From: an uncultured Bifidobacterium sp.
GTDB taxonomy: Bacteria; Actinomycetota; Actinomycetes; Actinomycetales; Bifidobacteriaceae
Direction: 5' to 3'
Assembly (NCBI GenBank): GCA_937874315.1
Contig: CALNAE010000357.1
Location: 1-5,193, forward strand
Length of the DNA stretch: 5,193 bases
The first letter of the stretch is position 1. Every line of letters starts with the position of its first letter. The translations under genes and the position numbers were made by a program. Below are positions 1-4,807 of this stretch, piece by piece. The notes below the pieces were generated by a model, which did not search any database, had not been told where the DNA came from, and worked only from the letters and a program-made list of their open reading frames with translations.

Positions 1-1
1 C

Positions 2-1003
2 ATCGGCGTGAGGGTCCTCGACGTCTCGTCCCACCAGGGGATGACCGGAACGACCATGGCGATGATGCGCGAGGCGGACGCCGTCATCGTCAAGGTCAGC
101 GAGGGGACGTCGTACGTCAACCCGTTCTTGGTCCAGCAGGCCGAATACGCGCTCTCGCAGGGCAAGCGGCTCGGACTGTACCACTATGCCAATGGCGGCA
201 GCACATCGGCCGAGGCCGACTATTTCACGTCGGCAGCGCGCAGCCTCATACCACGAGCCATACCTTTCATAGACTGGGAGAGCGCGGGAAACTCGTCGTG
301 GGGGAGTACCACGTGGGCCAGATCGTTCAGCGACCGATGCAGCGTCCTGTGCGGGAAGCGCTCCCACCCCTACGTTCAGGCGTCCGCCATATGGCAGGTC
401 GCCAGCATGGCCTCAGACCACATGCTGTGGGTCGCAGGCTATCCCGACATGCGCCAGTCGTGGGATCCGCCCGCATTCCCCTACGGCACATCGCCATGGA
501 AGTCGTACGGGCTGTGGCAGTACACCAGCGGCGGCGGATACGACAGAAGCGTATCCACCATCAGCCCACAACAGTGGGATCAGATGGCATCGGGAACAGG
601 GAACACGAACACGAACGACAGTGGAGGAGAAGACATGTTCGGATGCATCATATGGATGGACGACGCGCACGGCGGCTACCCGAAGGGGATGGGCTGCTAC
701 TGGAGTCCGGCGACCGGCGTGATACCTCTGCCAAGCGCGGACGACATCGCAGCCATCAACGTGGTCAGCAAGTACTACACGGGAAAGAACCTGCCCGAGG
801 TGCACTCCTCGAGCAGGGCTCCGTGGGTGGTCAGATACCAGGAGATCTCCGCACAGTCCGGTCATTCTCCCGCACTGGCCGCGGAATCGCGCATTACGGC
901 TGCAGTGGGAAGGCAGTCAACGCCGACTCTCGCGCAGGATGCGATCGACTCCGCCGTCTCCGCGGCCATAAAGAAGATCAAGGCCGTCATCACACTGCAA
1001 TAG
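2..1003 (+). CDS. GH25 muramidase endolysin, 5'-partial
   Basis: Phage lysozyme that would cleave the glycan backbone of host peptidoglycan at lysis. Numbering from the GTG at base 8, the GH25 fold shows DVSSHQG at the first beta strand (D5), VIVKVSEG at 27-33, GLYHYANG at 56-63, the catalytic D-W-E (D89, E91), and LWQYTSGGGYDRSV near 169-182. The reading frame is open to the window edge (Ile-Gly before the GTG), and this family normally starts a few residues before the DVSSHQG strand, so I treat the gene as truncated by the window and not as starting at 8. A Thr/Asn/Ser-rich linker at about 197-206 leads to a C-terminal domain (210-331) of unknown family, presumably for cell-wall binding. 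That domain has its own ribosome binding site and ATG (see 623-637). No holin is visible in the window. The GH25 assignment is strong; the role of the C-terminal domain is inferred. Confidence 0.93.
   Translation: MGVRVLDVSSHQGMTGTTMAMMREADAVIVKVSEGTSYVNPFLVQQAEYALSQGKRLGLYHYANGGSTSAEADYFTSAARSLIPRAIPFIDWESAGNSSWGSTTWARSFSDRCSVLCGKRSHPYVQASAIWQVASMASDHMLWVAGYPDMRQSWDPPAFPYGTSPWKSYGLWQYTSGGGYDRSVSTISPQQWDQMASGTGNTNTNDSGGEDMFGCIIWMDDAHGGYPKGMGCYWSPATGVIPLPSADDIAAINVVSKYYTGKNLPEVHSSSRAPWVVRYQEISAQSGHSPALAAESRITAAVGRQSTPTLAQDAIDSAVSAAIKKIKAVITLQ
623..637 (+). promoter_or_regulatory. Internal ribosome binding site and ATG in the endolysin gene
   Basis: A near-perfect Shine-Dalgarno GGAGGAG (623-629) lies five bases before an ATG (635-637) that is in frame with the endolysin. 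Translation from here would give a separate 122-residue product, MFGCIIWMDD..., made only of the C-terminal domain. The site sits exactly at the linker between the GH25 domain and the C-terminal domain, where a useful second start would be expected. Several phage endolysins are known to make extra cell-wall-binding subunits this way (enterococcal Lys170, clostridial CD27L/CTP1L). Here it is inferred from sequence alone. Confidence 0.6.
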
Positions 1004-1018
1004 CGTCACATGCGAAAC

Positions 1019-1049
1019 GCCCTCACCCCTCGCGGGGTGGGGGCCTTTT
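1019..1049 (+). terminator. Rho-independent terminator after the endolysin
   Basis: An 11-bp stem (1019-1029 with 1034-1044, one G-T wobble) closes a TCGC loop and is followed by TTTT at 1046-1049. It begins 15 bases after the endolysin stop and separates the lysis gene from the AT-rich cassette that follows. Confidence 0.88.
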
Positions 1050-1079
1050 CCGCGTTTTGCTGTAAGATCGACGCATGAG
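1037..1079 (+). repeat. Cassette-edge repeat, upstream copy
   Basis: Two short sequences here recur in the same order at 2238-2270: GTGGGGGCCTTTTC (1037-1050, the terminator right arm and T-run) and GACGCATGAG (1070-1079, covering the start codon of the synthetase gene). They bracket the alarmone cassette together with the downstream copy. The first element may recur merely because strong terminators look alike; the second does not have that explanation. Confidence 0.55.
1063..1075 (+). promoter_or_regulatory. Candidate leaderless promoter of the alarmone cassette
   Basis: TAAGAT (1063-1068) fits the actinobacterial -10 consensus TANNNT and ends six bases before the ATG at 1075, which places the expected transcription start on the A of the start codon. 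No Shine-Dalgarno precedes this ATG, as expected for a leaderless mRNA. No convincing -35 is visible. The promoter sits directly after the lysin terminator, so the cassette could be transcribed independently of the phage late genes. Confidence 0.5.
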
Positions 1080-1932
1080 TGATGGTGACTGGTTTACCGT
1101 CGATAGACGGCCATGGACAAAGAGCTCTATTCGTGACCTGAAACATGCAATTATGAATGGAAATTCTCAAACGGGTATCTTGAGTTATCAAGATGTGTCA
1201 TTATGGTATGGCAGTGCTTTGGTTTTAATCACAGATCGAATAAGAAGTAGTTTCTCACGAACTCAGCGAGACGAAATAGACGTATCAAGCAGAGTGAAGA
1301 CAATCGATACATTGCGAGCAAAGCTTTTACGACAACCTGATTATGCAATAAATCGTATTCATGACGTTATGGGTGTCAGAATTGTTGCTGATATGGGGTT
1401 GGATAGGCAAAATGAAATTACCCGGCAAATATGCAAGTCCTTCGATAAGACACAGATTTCGGATTTGCGTGATGACAGCCATAGCGGATATCGTGCTGTT
1501 CATGTTGCGGTAATACTTCCTGGAAGCGTTTGTGCAGAAATTCAAATCAGAACCACCTTACAAGATGATTGGGCCAATTGTTATGAGCTTGCCGCTGATA
1601 TTTTTGGAAGGGAAATTCGATACGGCGATTATCCGTCAGATAAAACTCAGAATGATATTGTCTGCATGTTGCAGAAATTGTCAGATATGCAAATTGCACA
1701 CTTCGAAAATACCAATACCCACTTTACGAATTTAAAAACAGAGGCCACAAAGATATTTGCGAAGCTTGACGGAATGAAAAACCTTGATGAAGATGTGATT
1801 AAGCTTCGTAACACACTTGTAGAGTACATTCTCCACGGTACTCAGATTACTAATGAAAAACAGCAAGACATAAGGAAAAACATACAAGGGTTTAGAAATA
1901 TGCTTGAAACCTATTCAAGTGAAAGCAAGTAG
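1075..1932 (+). CDS. RelA/SpoT-domain small alarmone synthetase (toxSAS-like)
   Basis: 285-residue protein with a RelA/SpoT nucleotidyltransferase domain and no HD hydrolase domain, so a synthetase-only enzyme. Visible motifs: RVKTIDTLRAKLLR (R73, K75) in the ATP-binding helix; IHDVMGVRIV (D97, R102) with the conserved Asp-x-x-Gly-x-Arg; HSGYRAVH (136-143) with the tyrosine that stacks on the acceptor nucleotide; and EIQIRT (155-160) with the conserved glutamate, followed by W166. The C-terminal third is helical and charged, with no TGS or ACT regulatory domain. Known members of this class make (p)ppGpp or (pp)pApp, or act as toxSAS toxins that pyrophosphorylate the tRNA CCA end; which activity applies here cannot be read from the sequence. 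The gene is much richer in A+T than the flanking phage genes, sits between terminators and is followed 28 bases later by a small gene, as in a moron or toxin-antitoxin pair. No Shine-Dalgarno precedes the ATG; a leaderless start is likely. Confidence 0.87.
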   Translation: MSDGDWFTVDRRPWTKSSIRDLKHAIMNGNSQTGILSYQDVSLWYGSALVLITDRIRSSFSRTQRDEIDVSSRVKTIDTLRAKLLRQPDYAINRIHDVMGVRIVADMGLDRQNEITRQICKSFDKTQISDLRDDSHSGYRAVHVAVILPGSVCAEIQIRTTLQDDWANCYELAADIFGREIRYGDYPSDKTQNDIVCMLQKLSDMQIAHFENTNTHFTNLKTEATKIFAKLDGMKNLDEDVIKLRNTLVEYILHGTQITNEKQQDIRKNIQGFRNMLETYSSESK

Positions 1933-1960
1933 TGTATTCTTATCTGTTACAGGAGGACTT

Positions 1961-2209
1961 ATGGAAGGCATTCTTATTAAATACAACCGTAAGAATGGTG
2001 ATCGGATTGTTCATGAATATAAAGGCTTAAATGGATATGTTGAAGCGATGAAGACCAAGCTTTTTGCTGATTCGATTGCTTCGCCCCAAAATAACTGGGA
2101 AGTAGTAGTTATTGGATCTGATTCTATTTCAACTGTTGAAAGAACTCATTCAAGATACTTTTCGGGAAAAGACATAACTAGCACGAATAGCAATCTTCAG
2201 TTTGCTTAA
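1961..2209 (+). CDS. Small partner protein of the alarmone synthetase, candidate antitoxin
   Basis: 82-residue hydrophilic protein, apparently cytosolic, with no signal peptide, membrane segment or metal motif. I chose the ATG at 1961 because AGGAGG (1951-1956) stands four bases before it. A longer reading from 1904 would overlap the synthetase gene and lacks such a site. The sequence suggests an alternating strand/helix fold: ILIKYNRKNGDRIVHEY, a helix around YVEAMKTKL, a strand WEVVVIG, and a THSRYFSG end. I do not recognise a named family. Same strand, same AT-rich composition, a 28-base gap and a shared terminator make it one operon with the synthetase, and the size and position fit an antitoxin for a toxSAS toxin. 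It could instead be an accessory or sensor subunit of a defence system. Confidence 0.78.
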   Translation: MEGILIKYNRKNGDRIVHEYKGLNGYVEAMKTKLFADSIASPQNNWEVVVIGSDSISTVERTHSRYFSGKDITSTNSNLQFA

Positions 2210-2219
2210 TCCGGCTTTC

Positions 2220-2250
2220 AGGCCCCCGATCTCACGAGTGGGGGCCTTTT
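2220..2250 (+). terminator. Rho-independent terminator closing the alarmone cassette
   Basis: The stem AGGCCCCC (2220-2227) pairs with GGGGGCCT (2240-2247), followed by a T-run ending at 2250, 11 bases after the stop of the small partner gene. The right arm and T-run repeat those of the upstream terminator. Confidence 0.85.
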
Positions 2251-2270
2251 CGCGGTAGAGGACGCATGAG
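2238..2270 (+). repeat. Cassette-edge repeat, downstream copy, with mini-ORF start
   Basis: GTGGGGGCCTTTTC (2238-2251) and GACGCATGAG (2261-2270) repeat the elements at 1037-1050 and 1070-1079; the linker between them is 9 bases here and 19 upstream. The ATG at 2266 opens a reading frame of only 10 codons (MSAEEKAPRQ, stop at 2296-2298) that ends inside the next terminator. AGAGGA lies just before it. It looks like the empty start of a further cassette and not a working gene. Confidence 0.45.
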
Positions 2271-2278
2271 CGCAGAAG

Positions 2279-2311
2279 AAAAGGCCCCACGTCAATGATG
2301 TGAGGCCTTTT
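2279..2311. terminator. Symmetric, probably bidirectional terminator between converging genes
   Basis: AAAAGGCC (2279-2286) pairs with GGCCTTTT (2304-2311), and an inner CAC/GTG pairing follows after one mismatch. A-run on the left and T-run on the right mean it can act on either strand. It lies between the rightward alarmone cassette and the leftward genes ending at 2413 and 2340, where a two-way terminator is expected. Confidence 0.75.
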
Positions 2312-2339
2312 ATCATGGGGCTATTAACCATTCTCTGTT

Positions 2340-3248
2340 TCAACCCGTGTCGCGGATTGGGCCGCGAACCGTGGCCGGACACCCTACAGTCCGGTACGAC
2401 ACTTCCAGTGTATCACCGTTTCGACTCCACACCGTCATGGTAGGCGGCGCGCAGCAGGTCCACGATCTGACCCAGCTGCTCGGGTGTGCACGACTCCACG
2501 AGTCCCGGCGTGAGGCGCCTCCAGCTGGCGTCGAAGGTGTCGTGGTATTTCCCGCATTCGGCAGCCCGTCTCGCGTTCTCCCGCTTGAGCATCCCGCGCC
2601 GCTCGTCGGGGTCGAGCTCGTCGCGCGCGGCAGCGTCGAATATGTCCGACTGCCTGCGCCTGCGGTCCGGGTAGGGCTCCGCACGGTCGATGACCCAGTT
2701 GCGCCCGATCTTCCGCGCCGTGCGGAAGCCGCCGCGCTGCGCCATCTGACGGGCGCTGATATCCGACCTGCCGTGCTCGAGCGCGTACTGCGCCAGGGGT
2801 ATGAGCCTCGTCGTCCCCGCGCCGCCCATTGCGAGACCGTCCTGATCGCTACCGCTGTTGCTGTCTCCTGGTGCTCGATCCACCATGCGGAGGATGTGAT
2901 CGCGGCCATCCAGTCGATTGTCCTGCTGGCGATGTCAAACTGCTCCTTCGGGACGTCCGCGTAACGATGGTTGTCCAGGGACTCCCTGGCCTTGCCGATG
3001 ACCTCCGAGCGGATGGACTCGGCCCATGCCACCTGCCTGTCGCTCCCCTCGAGCGCCGCGTAGCCCTGCGCCCTGTTTCTGGATGCCGCCGCGATGTTGT
3101 CGGCGTCGTGCTCGGACCTCTTGCAGTCGCGGCACTTGTCGGACTCGAGCCGTGCGACCTTGCGGTCGCGCTCCCCGTGGACGTTGGTGCCGACTATGTC
3201 CACCCTCTCGACATGCCCGCAGATATGGTGGATGTTGTACTTTGCCAT
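2340..3248 (-). CDS. Zinc-ribbon protein with apparent frameshifted C-terminal extension
   Basis: As written the frame encodes 302 residues, but only about the first 126 look like protein. These show a zinc-ribbon-like N-terminus (C10-G-H12 with C39-x-x-C42), an Ala/Arg-rich helix, GSDRQVAWAESIR (68-80), and a terminal SSAWWIEH (119-126). I recall this layout, ending in W-W/Y-I-D/E-x-R, from short uncharacterised phage and plasmid proteins of Gram-positive bacteria. After residue 126 the sequence turns into Ser/Arg/Thr/Pro-rich text, typical of high-GC DNA read out of frame, and it overlaps the HTH gene at 2413-2829. One base fewer near 2870-2871 would give WWIEHRRQQQR and a TAG at 2849, 19 bases before that gene's ATG. 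I chose the ATG at 3246-3248 because AGGAG stands seven bases upstream; the ATG at 3284 has no such site. Function unknown. The gene is likely 2849-3248 in intact relatives. Confidence 0.68.
   Translation of the reverse strand: MAKYNIHHICGHVERVDIVGTNVHGERDRKVARLESDKCRDCKRSEHDADNIAAASRNRAQGYAALEGSDRQVAWAESIRSEVIGKARESLDNHRYADVPKEQFDIASRTIDWMAAITSSAWWIEHQETATAVAIRTVSQWAARGRRGSYPWRSTRSSTAGRISAPVRWRSAAASARRGRSGATGSSTVRSPTRTAGAGSRTYSTLPRATSSTPTSGAGCSSGRTRDGLPNAGNTTTPSTPAGGASRRDSWSRAHPSSWVRSWTCCAPPTMTVWSRNGDTLEVSYRTVGCPATVRGPIRDTG
2351..2411 (-). other. Cluster of three short hairpins downstream of the HTH gene
   Basis: On the - strand, just beyond the stop at 2413-2415, are three consecutive inverted repeats: ACACT-tcc-AGTGT (2399-2411), CCGGAC with GTCCGG and an 8-base loop (2375-2394, perfect 6-bp stem), and CGCGG with CCGCG (2351-2366). 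None has a T-run, so they are not ordinary terminators. They could stabilise the 3' end of the transcript before the symmetric terminator at 2279-2311, or bind a protein. Confidence 0.4.
2413..2829 (-). CDS. Small winged-helix/HTH protein, candidate excisionase or regulator
   Basis: 138-residue basic protein. The N-terminal part (about 9-50) reads as an excisionase-like HTH: LIPLAQYALEHG, then ISARQMAQRGGFRTARKIGRNWVID. This is the pattern of a recognition helix, a turn and the lysine-x-G-R-x-W-x-I strand seen in small DNA-binding proteins of the Xis/MerR-like group. The C-terminal half is charged and helical and ends TPEQLGQIVDLLRAAYHDG. I prefer the ATG at 2827-2829, with AGGA at 2840-2843 ten bases upstream; an in-frame ATG at 2886 has no ribosome binding site and would add a Gly/Ser/Asp-rich stretch. 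The gene lies fully inside the out-of-frame tail of the upstream gene, but its residue composition marks this as the true coding frame. Downstream of int and next to attP, a directionality factor or repressor is the natural guess; no target is proven. Confidence 0.72.
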   Translation of the reverse strand: MGGAGTTRLIPLAQYALEHGRSDISARQMAQRGGFRTARKIGRNWVIDRAEPYPDRRRRQSDIFDAAARDELDPDERRGMLKRENARRAAECGKYHDTFDASWRRLTPGLVESCTPEQLGQIVDLLRAAYHDGVESKR

Positions 3249-3271
3249 TTTGATCTCCTTGCCTTGCTGAT

Positions 3272-3303
3272 ATCCATAATACACCTATATGGATGTAATG
3301 CAA
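3272..3303 (-). promoter_or_regulatory. Promoter with overlapping operator for the zinc-ribbon/HTH genes
   Basis: On the - strand TTGCAT (3303-3298) and TATTAT (3281-3276) are separated by 16 bases and lie just upstream of the start at 3248. A perfect inverted repeat with 7-base arms (3272-3278 ATCCATA, 3288-3294 TATGGAT, 9-base centre) covers the -10 box. A DNA-binding protein bound there would block the polymerase. The HTH protein encoded downstream could be that repressor, giving autoregulation. Confidence 0.6.
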
Positions 3304-3336
3304 GTTGGGATGCACCCATTCACAAAACCTTCACAA

Positions 3337-4704
3337 TCAGTTTCCCGCGCCCGTCCACTCGATGGCCCTGAGATCGAGCCTCGCATCCAGCGTCTCCATC
3401 GCGCGCAGCCGCTCCGTGATGTCCGCATGCCGGTAGTGCTCCACCATTGCGATGCTGCTGTGCCCGACTATCTGCATGATAAGGCCCACGTCCACTCCCA
3501 TGCTCGAGAGCAGCGTTACCGTGCTGTGTCGCGTCTCGTGCCCGCTGCGTTTTTCCGGTTCCGCGATGCCCGCCTCGCGCATGAGGTCGCGGAATGCGCG
3601 CTCGTCGTCATCCGGCTCGATTGGCCTGCCGTCCGGACGATGGAACACGAGACCATACGGGTTTGGCTGTGAAGCTGTGGCCCTGATATAGGACTGCATG
3701 ACCTGTGCGAGCATGGGGATGATGGGAACAACCCTACCTGTCTTGCTCTTTGGCCTTGTCAGGCACCAGCGGCCCCATAGGGGAGTGATGTCATATCCGT
3801 CGGGCACTCTCCACCGCGGGTTCGTGCAGAATGAAGGCCGTTTCTTCCTGCATGGGTACATGCCCTTGACTGGCTCTCCGCAACCATGCTCACGCATGAT
3901 CTGTTCAAGCTTCCAGTTCACGGCATACTGTCCATAGGGGACGCCTTCAGACGTTGTGCCGAAGGTGAGGTCTTCCAGGCTTGCGCCCAGTATCTCACCC
4001 TGCCGCATGCCGGTGAGCAGCCTCCACCACCAAATAGCTCCGACAGCAGACCCCATGTCAGCAGCTTTGGAGAGCATGGTCTGCATCTGTGCTACAGTAA
4101 ACGCTTCTCGCTCGTCGCTTTTGTCTATCTCGCTGTCCTTCGGGCTTGGACGGTCAACGGCGACCATCGGGTTCGATGGGATTATGCGGTCCGCGAGCGC
4201 GTTGTTGAAGATCTGGTTGAGTGTCGTGTGCAGTGTGCGGCGCAGGGATATTGACGCTGGTCCGATGGCCTTGCCTTGCTGGTTGTATGACTGCATCTGG
4301 TTGAGGATGCGGCGGCATATGGTTGGTGTGAAGTCCTTGACTGGCTTGTCTGCATATGGCTTGAGGTGTCGGCGCACGCATGTCATGTATCCGCGGTAGG
4401 TGCTCGGGTCGCATGCGGTCTTCTTGATGGCGAGCCAGTCCTCGGCATAGATGCCGAGTCTGACGGTCTTGCTGACGGCCATTCCCCATTCGTTCTTGTC
4501 CTTGAGGATGGCGTTTATCCTAGACATACATTCTTTGTACGTCTTGGCGCTCACGGTCTTTCGACGTCGTTTGCCATTCTCGTCCTCGCCCGTGTCGATT
4601 CGGGCTTCGTAGCTCGTATAGGTTCGTGTTTTACCGTTTTTGAGAGTGTGTTTGGAGGTCTTCTTGTATGGACGTATGACGCCGCTGTTGTTTTCCCGTG
4701 CCAT
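3337..4704 (-). CDS. int: Tyrosine recombinase (phage integrase)
   Basis: Site-specific recombinase for integration at, and excision from, the attachment site next door. Numbered from the longer start at 4725 (462 aa): an arm-binding N-terminal domain rich in basic and aromatic residues (about 18-75), a core-binding SAM-like domain (about 90-180), and a catalytic domain (about 208-445). Catalytic residues are all seen: R241 in LLTGMRQGEILG, K328 in SKTGR, H396 and R399 in GHETRHS, H422 in VGHSS, and nucleophile Y431 in EHYRH. An insert between R241 and K328 has H280, C282, C292 and C300. I start the gene at the second ATG (4702-4704, MARENNSG, 455 aa): neither ATG has a Shine-Dalgarno, but TAAAAT lies seven bases before this one, as for a leaderless mRNA, and the longer start would run into the att arm repeats. 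The start at 4725 remains possible. High confidence in function, moderate in start. Confidence 0.95.
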   Translation of the reverse strand: MARENNSGVIRPYKKTSKHTLKNGKTRTYTSYEARIDTGEDENGKRRRKTVSAKTYKECMSRINAILKDKNEWGMAVSKTVRLGIYAEDWLAIKKTACDPSTYRGYMTCVRRHLKPYADKPVKDFTPTICRRILNQMQSYNQQGKAIGPASISLRRTLHTTLNQIFNNALADRIIPSNPMVAVDRPSPKDSEIDKSDEREAFTVAQMQTMLSKAADMGSAVGAIWWWRLLTGMRQGEILGASLEDLTFGTTSEGVPYGQYAVNWKLEQIMREHGCGEPVKGMYPCRKKRPSFCTNPRWRVPDGYDITPLWGRWCLTRPKSKTGRVVPIIPMLAQVMQSYIRATASQPNPYGLVFHRPDGRPIEPDDDERAFRDLMREAGIAEPEKRSGHETRHSTVTLLSSMGVDVGLIMQIVGHSSIAMVEHYRHADITERLRAMETLDARLDLRAIEWTGAGN

Positions 4705-4717
4705 GCCATTGATTTTA
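4702..4717 (-). promoter_or_regulatory. Candidate leaderless promoter of int
   Basis: On the - strand TAAAAT (4717-4712) is followed by seven bases and the ATG at 4704-4702, placing transcription start at or next to the start codon. There is no Shine-Dalgarno. The arm-type repeat begins two bases upstream of this -10 and fills the -35 zone, so integrase bound there could shut off its own gene. Confidence 0.45.
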
Positions 4718-4718
4718 G

Positions 4719-4734
4719 CGGACATTAGCGGACA
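4719..4734. repeat. Attachment-site arm repeat, left (int side)
   Basis: CGGACATTAGCGGACA, identical to 4965-4980. The unit CGGACA occurs twice, ten bases apart, as expected for paired integrase arm-type sites. It covers the alternative int start codon at 4723-4725. Confidence 0.65.
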
Positions 4735-4738
4735 TTCA

Positions 4739-4762
4739 TACGACAGTCGTACGGCATCCGTA
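4739..4762. promoter_or_regulatory. Two tandem palindromes between the left arm and the core
   Basis: TACGAC-A-GTCGTA (4739-4751) and TACGG-CAT-CCGTA (4750-4762) are both perfect 13-base palindromes, with centres 11 bases apart (about one helical turn). They overlap the expected -35 zone of int and lie inside attP, a typical place for excisionase or repressor sites. The protein that binds is not known; the HTH protein at 2413-2829 is a candidate. Confidence 0.5.
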
Positions 4763-4773
4763 TGGGGTACGTG

Positions 4774-4806
4774 CGGCGGTTATCGTTGATATACCGCCGT
4801 TTTCTT
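4774..4806 (+). other. GC-rich hairpin with T-rich tail beside the core
   Basis: CGGCGGT (4774-4780) pairs with ACCGCCG (4793-4799); inner TAT/ATA can add three pairs with one bulge. TTTTCTT follows. It resembles a + strand terminator, although no + strand gene precedes it. It may instead stop transcription entering int from the far side in the other phage state, or be a structural part of attP. Confidence 0.4.
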
Positions 4807-4807
4807 G

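Noticed and set aside
298..1065. Long open frames overlapping the endolysin on both strands
   Set aside because: Arg/His/Gly-rich text typical of alternative frames in GC-rich DNA; the GH25 motifs are in the other frame.
1904..1960. Longer start for the small partner protein
   Set aside because: It would overlap the synthetase gene by 29 bases and has no ribosome binding site, whereas AGGAGG stands directly before 1961.
2830..2886. Longer start of the HTH gene at 2886
   Set aside because: No Shine-Dalgarno, and the extra 19 residues are Gly/Ser/Asp-rich and out of keeping with the HTH domain that follows.
2347..3371. Three long + strand frames opposite the zinc-ribbon and HTH genes
   Set aside because: Composition is antisense-like, there are no recognisable motifs, and they cross the terminator and promoter elements of the - strand genes.
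4774..4806. Ordinary terminator of a + strand gene
   Set aside because: No credible + strand gene precedes it; the + strand frames across int are shadows. I list it as a hairpin of unknown role.
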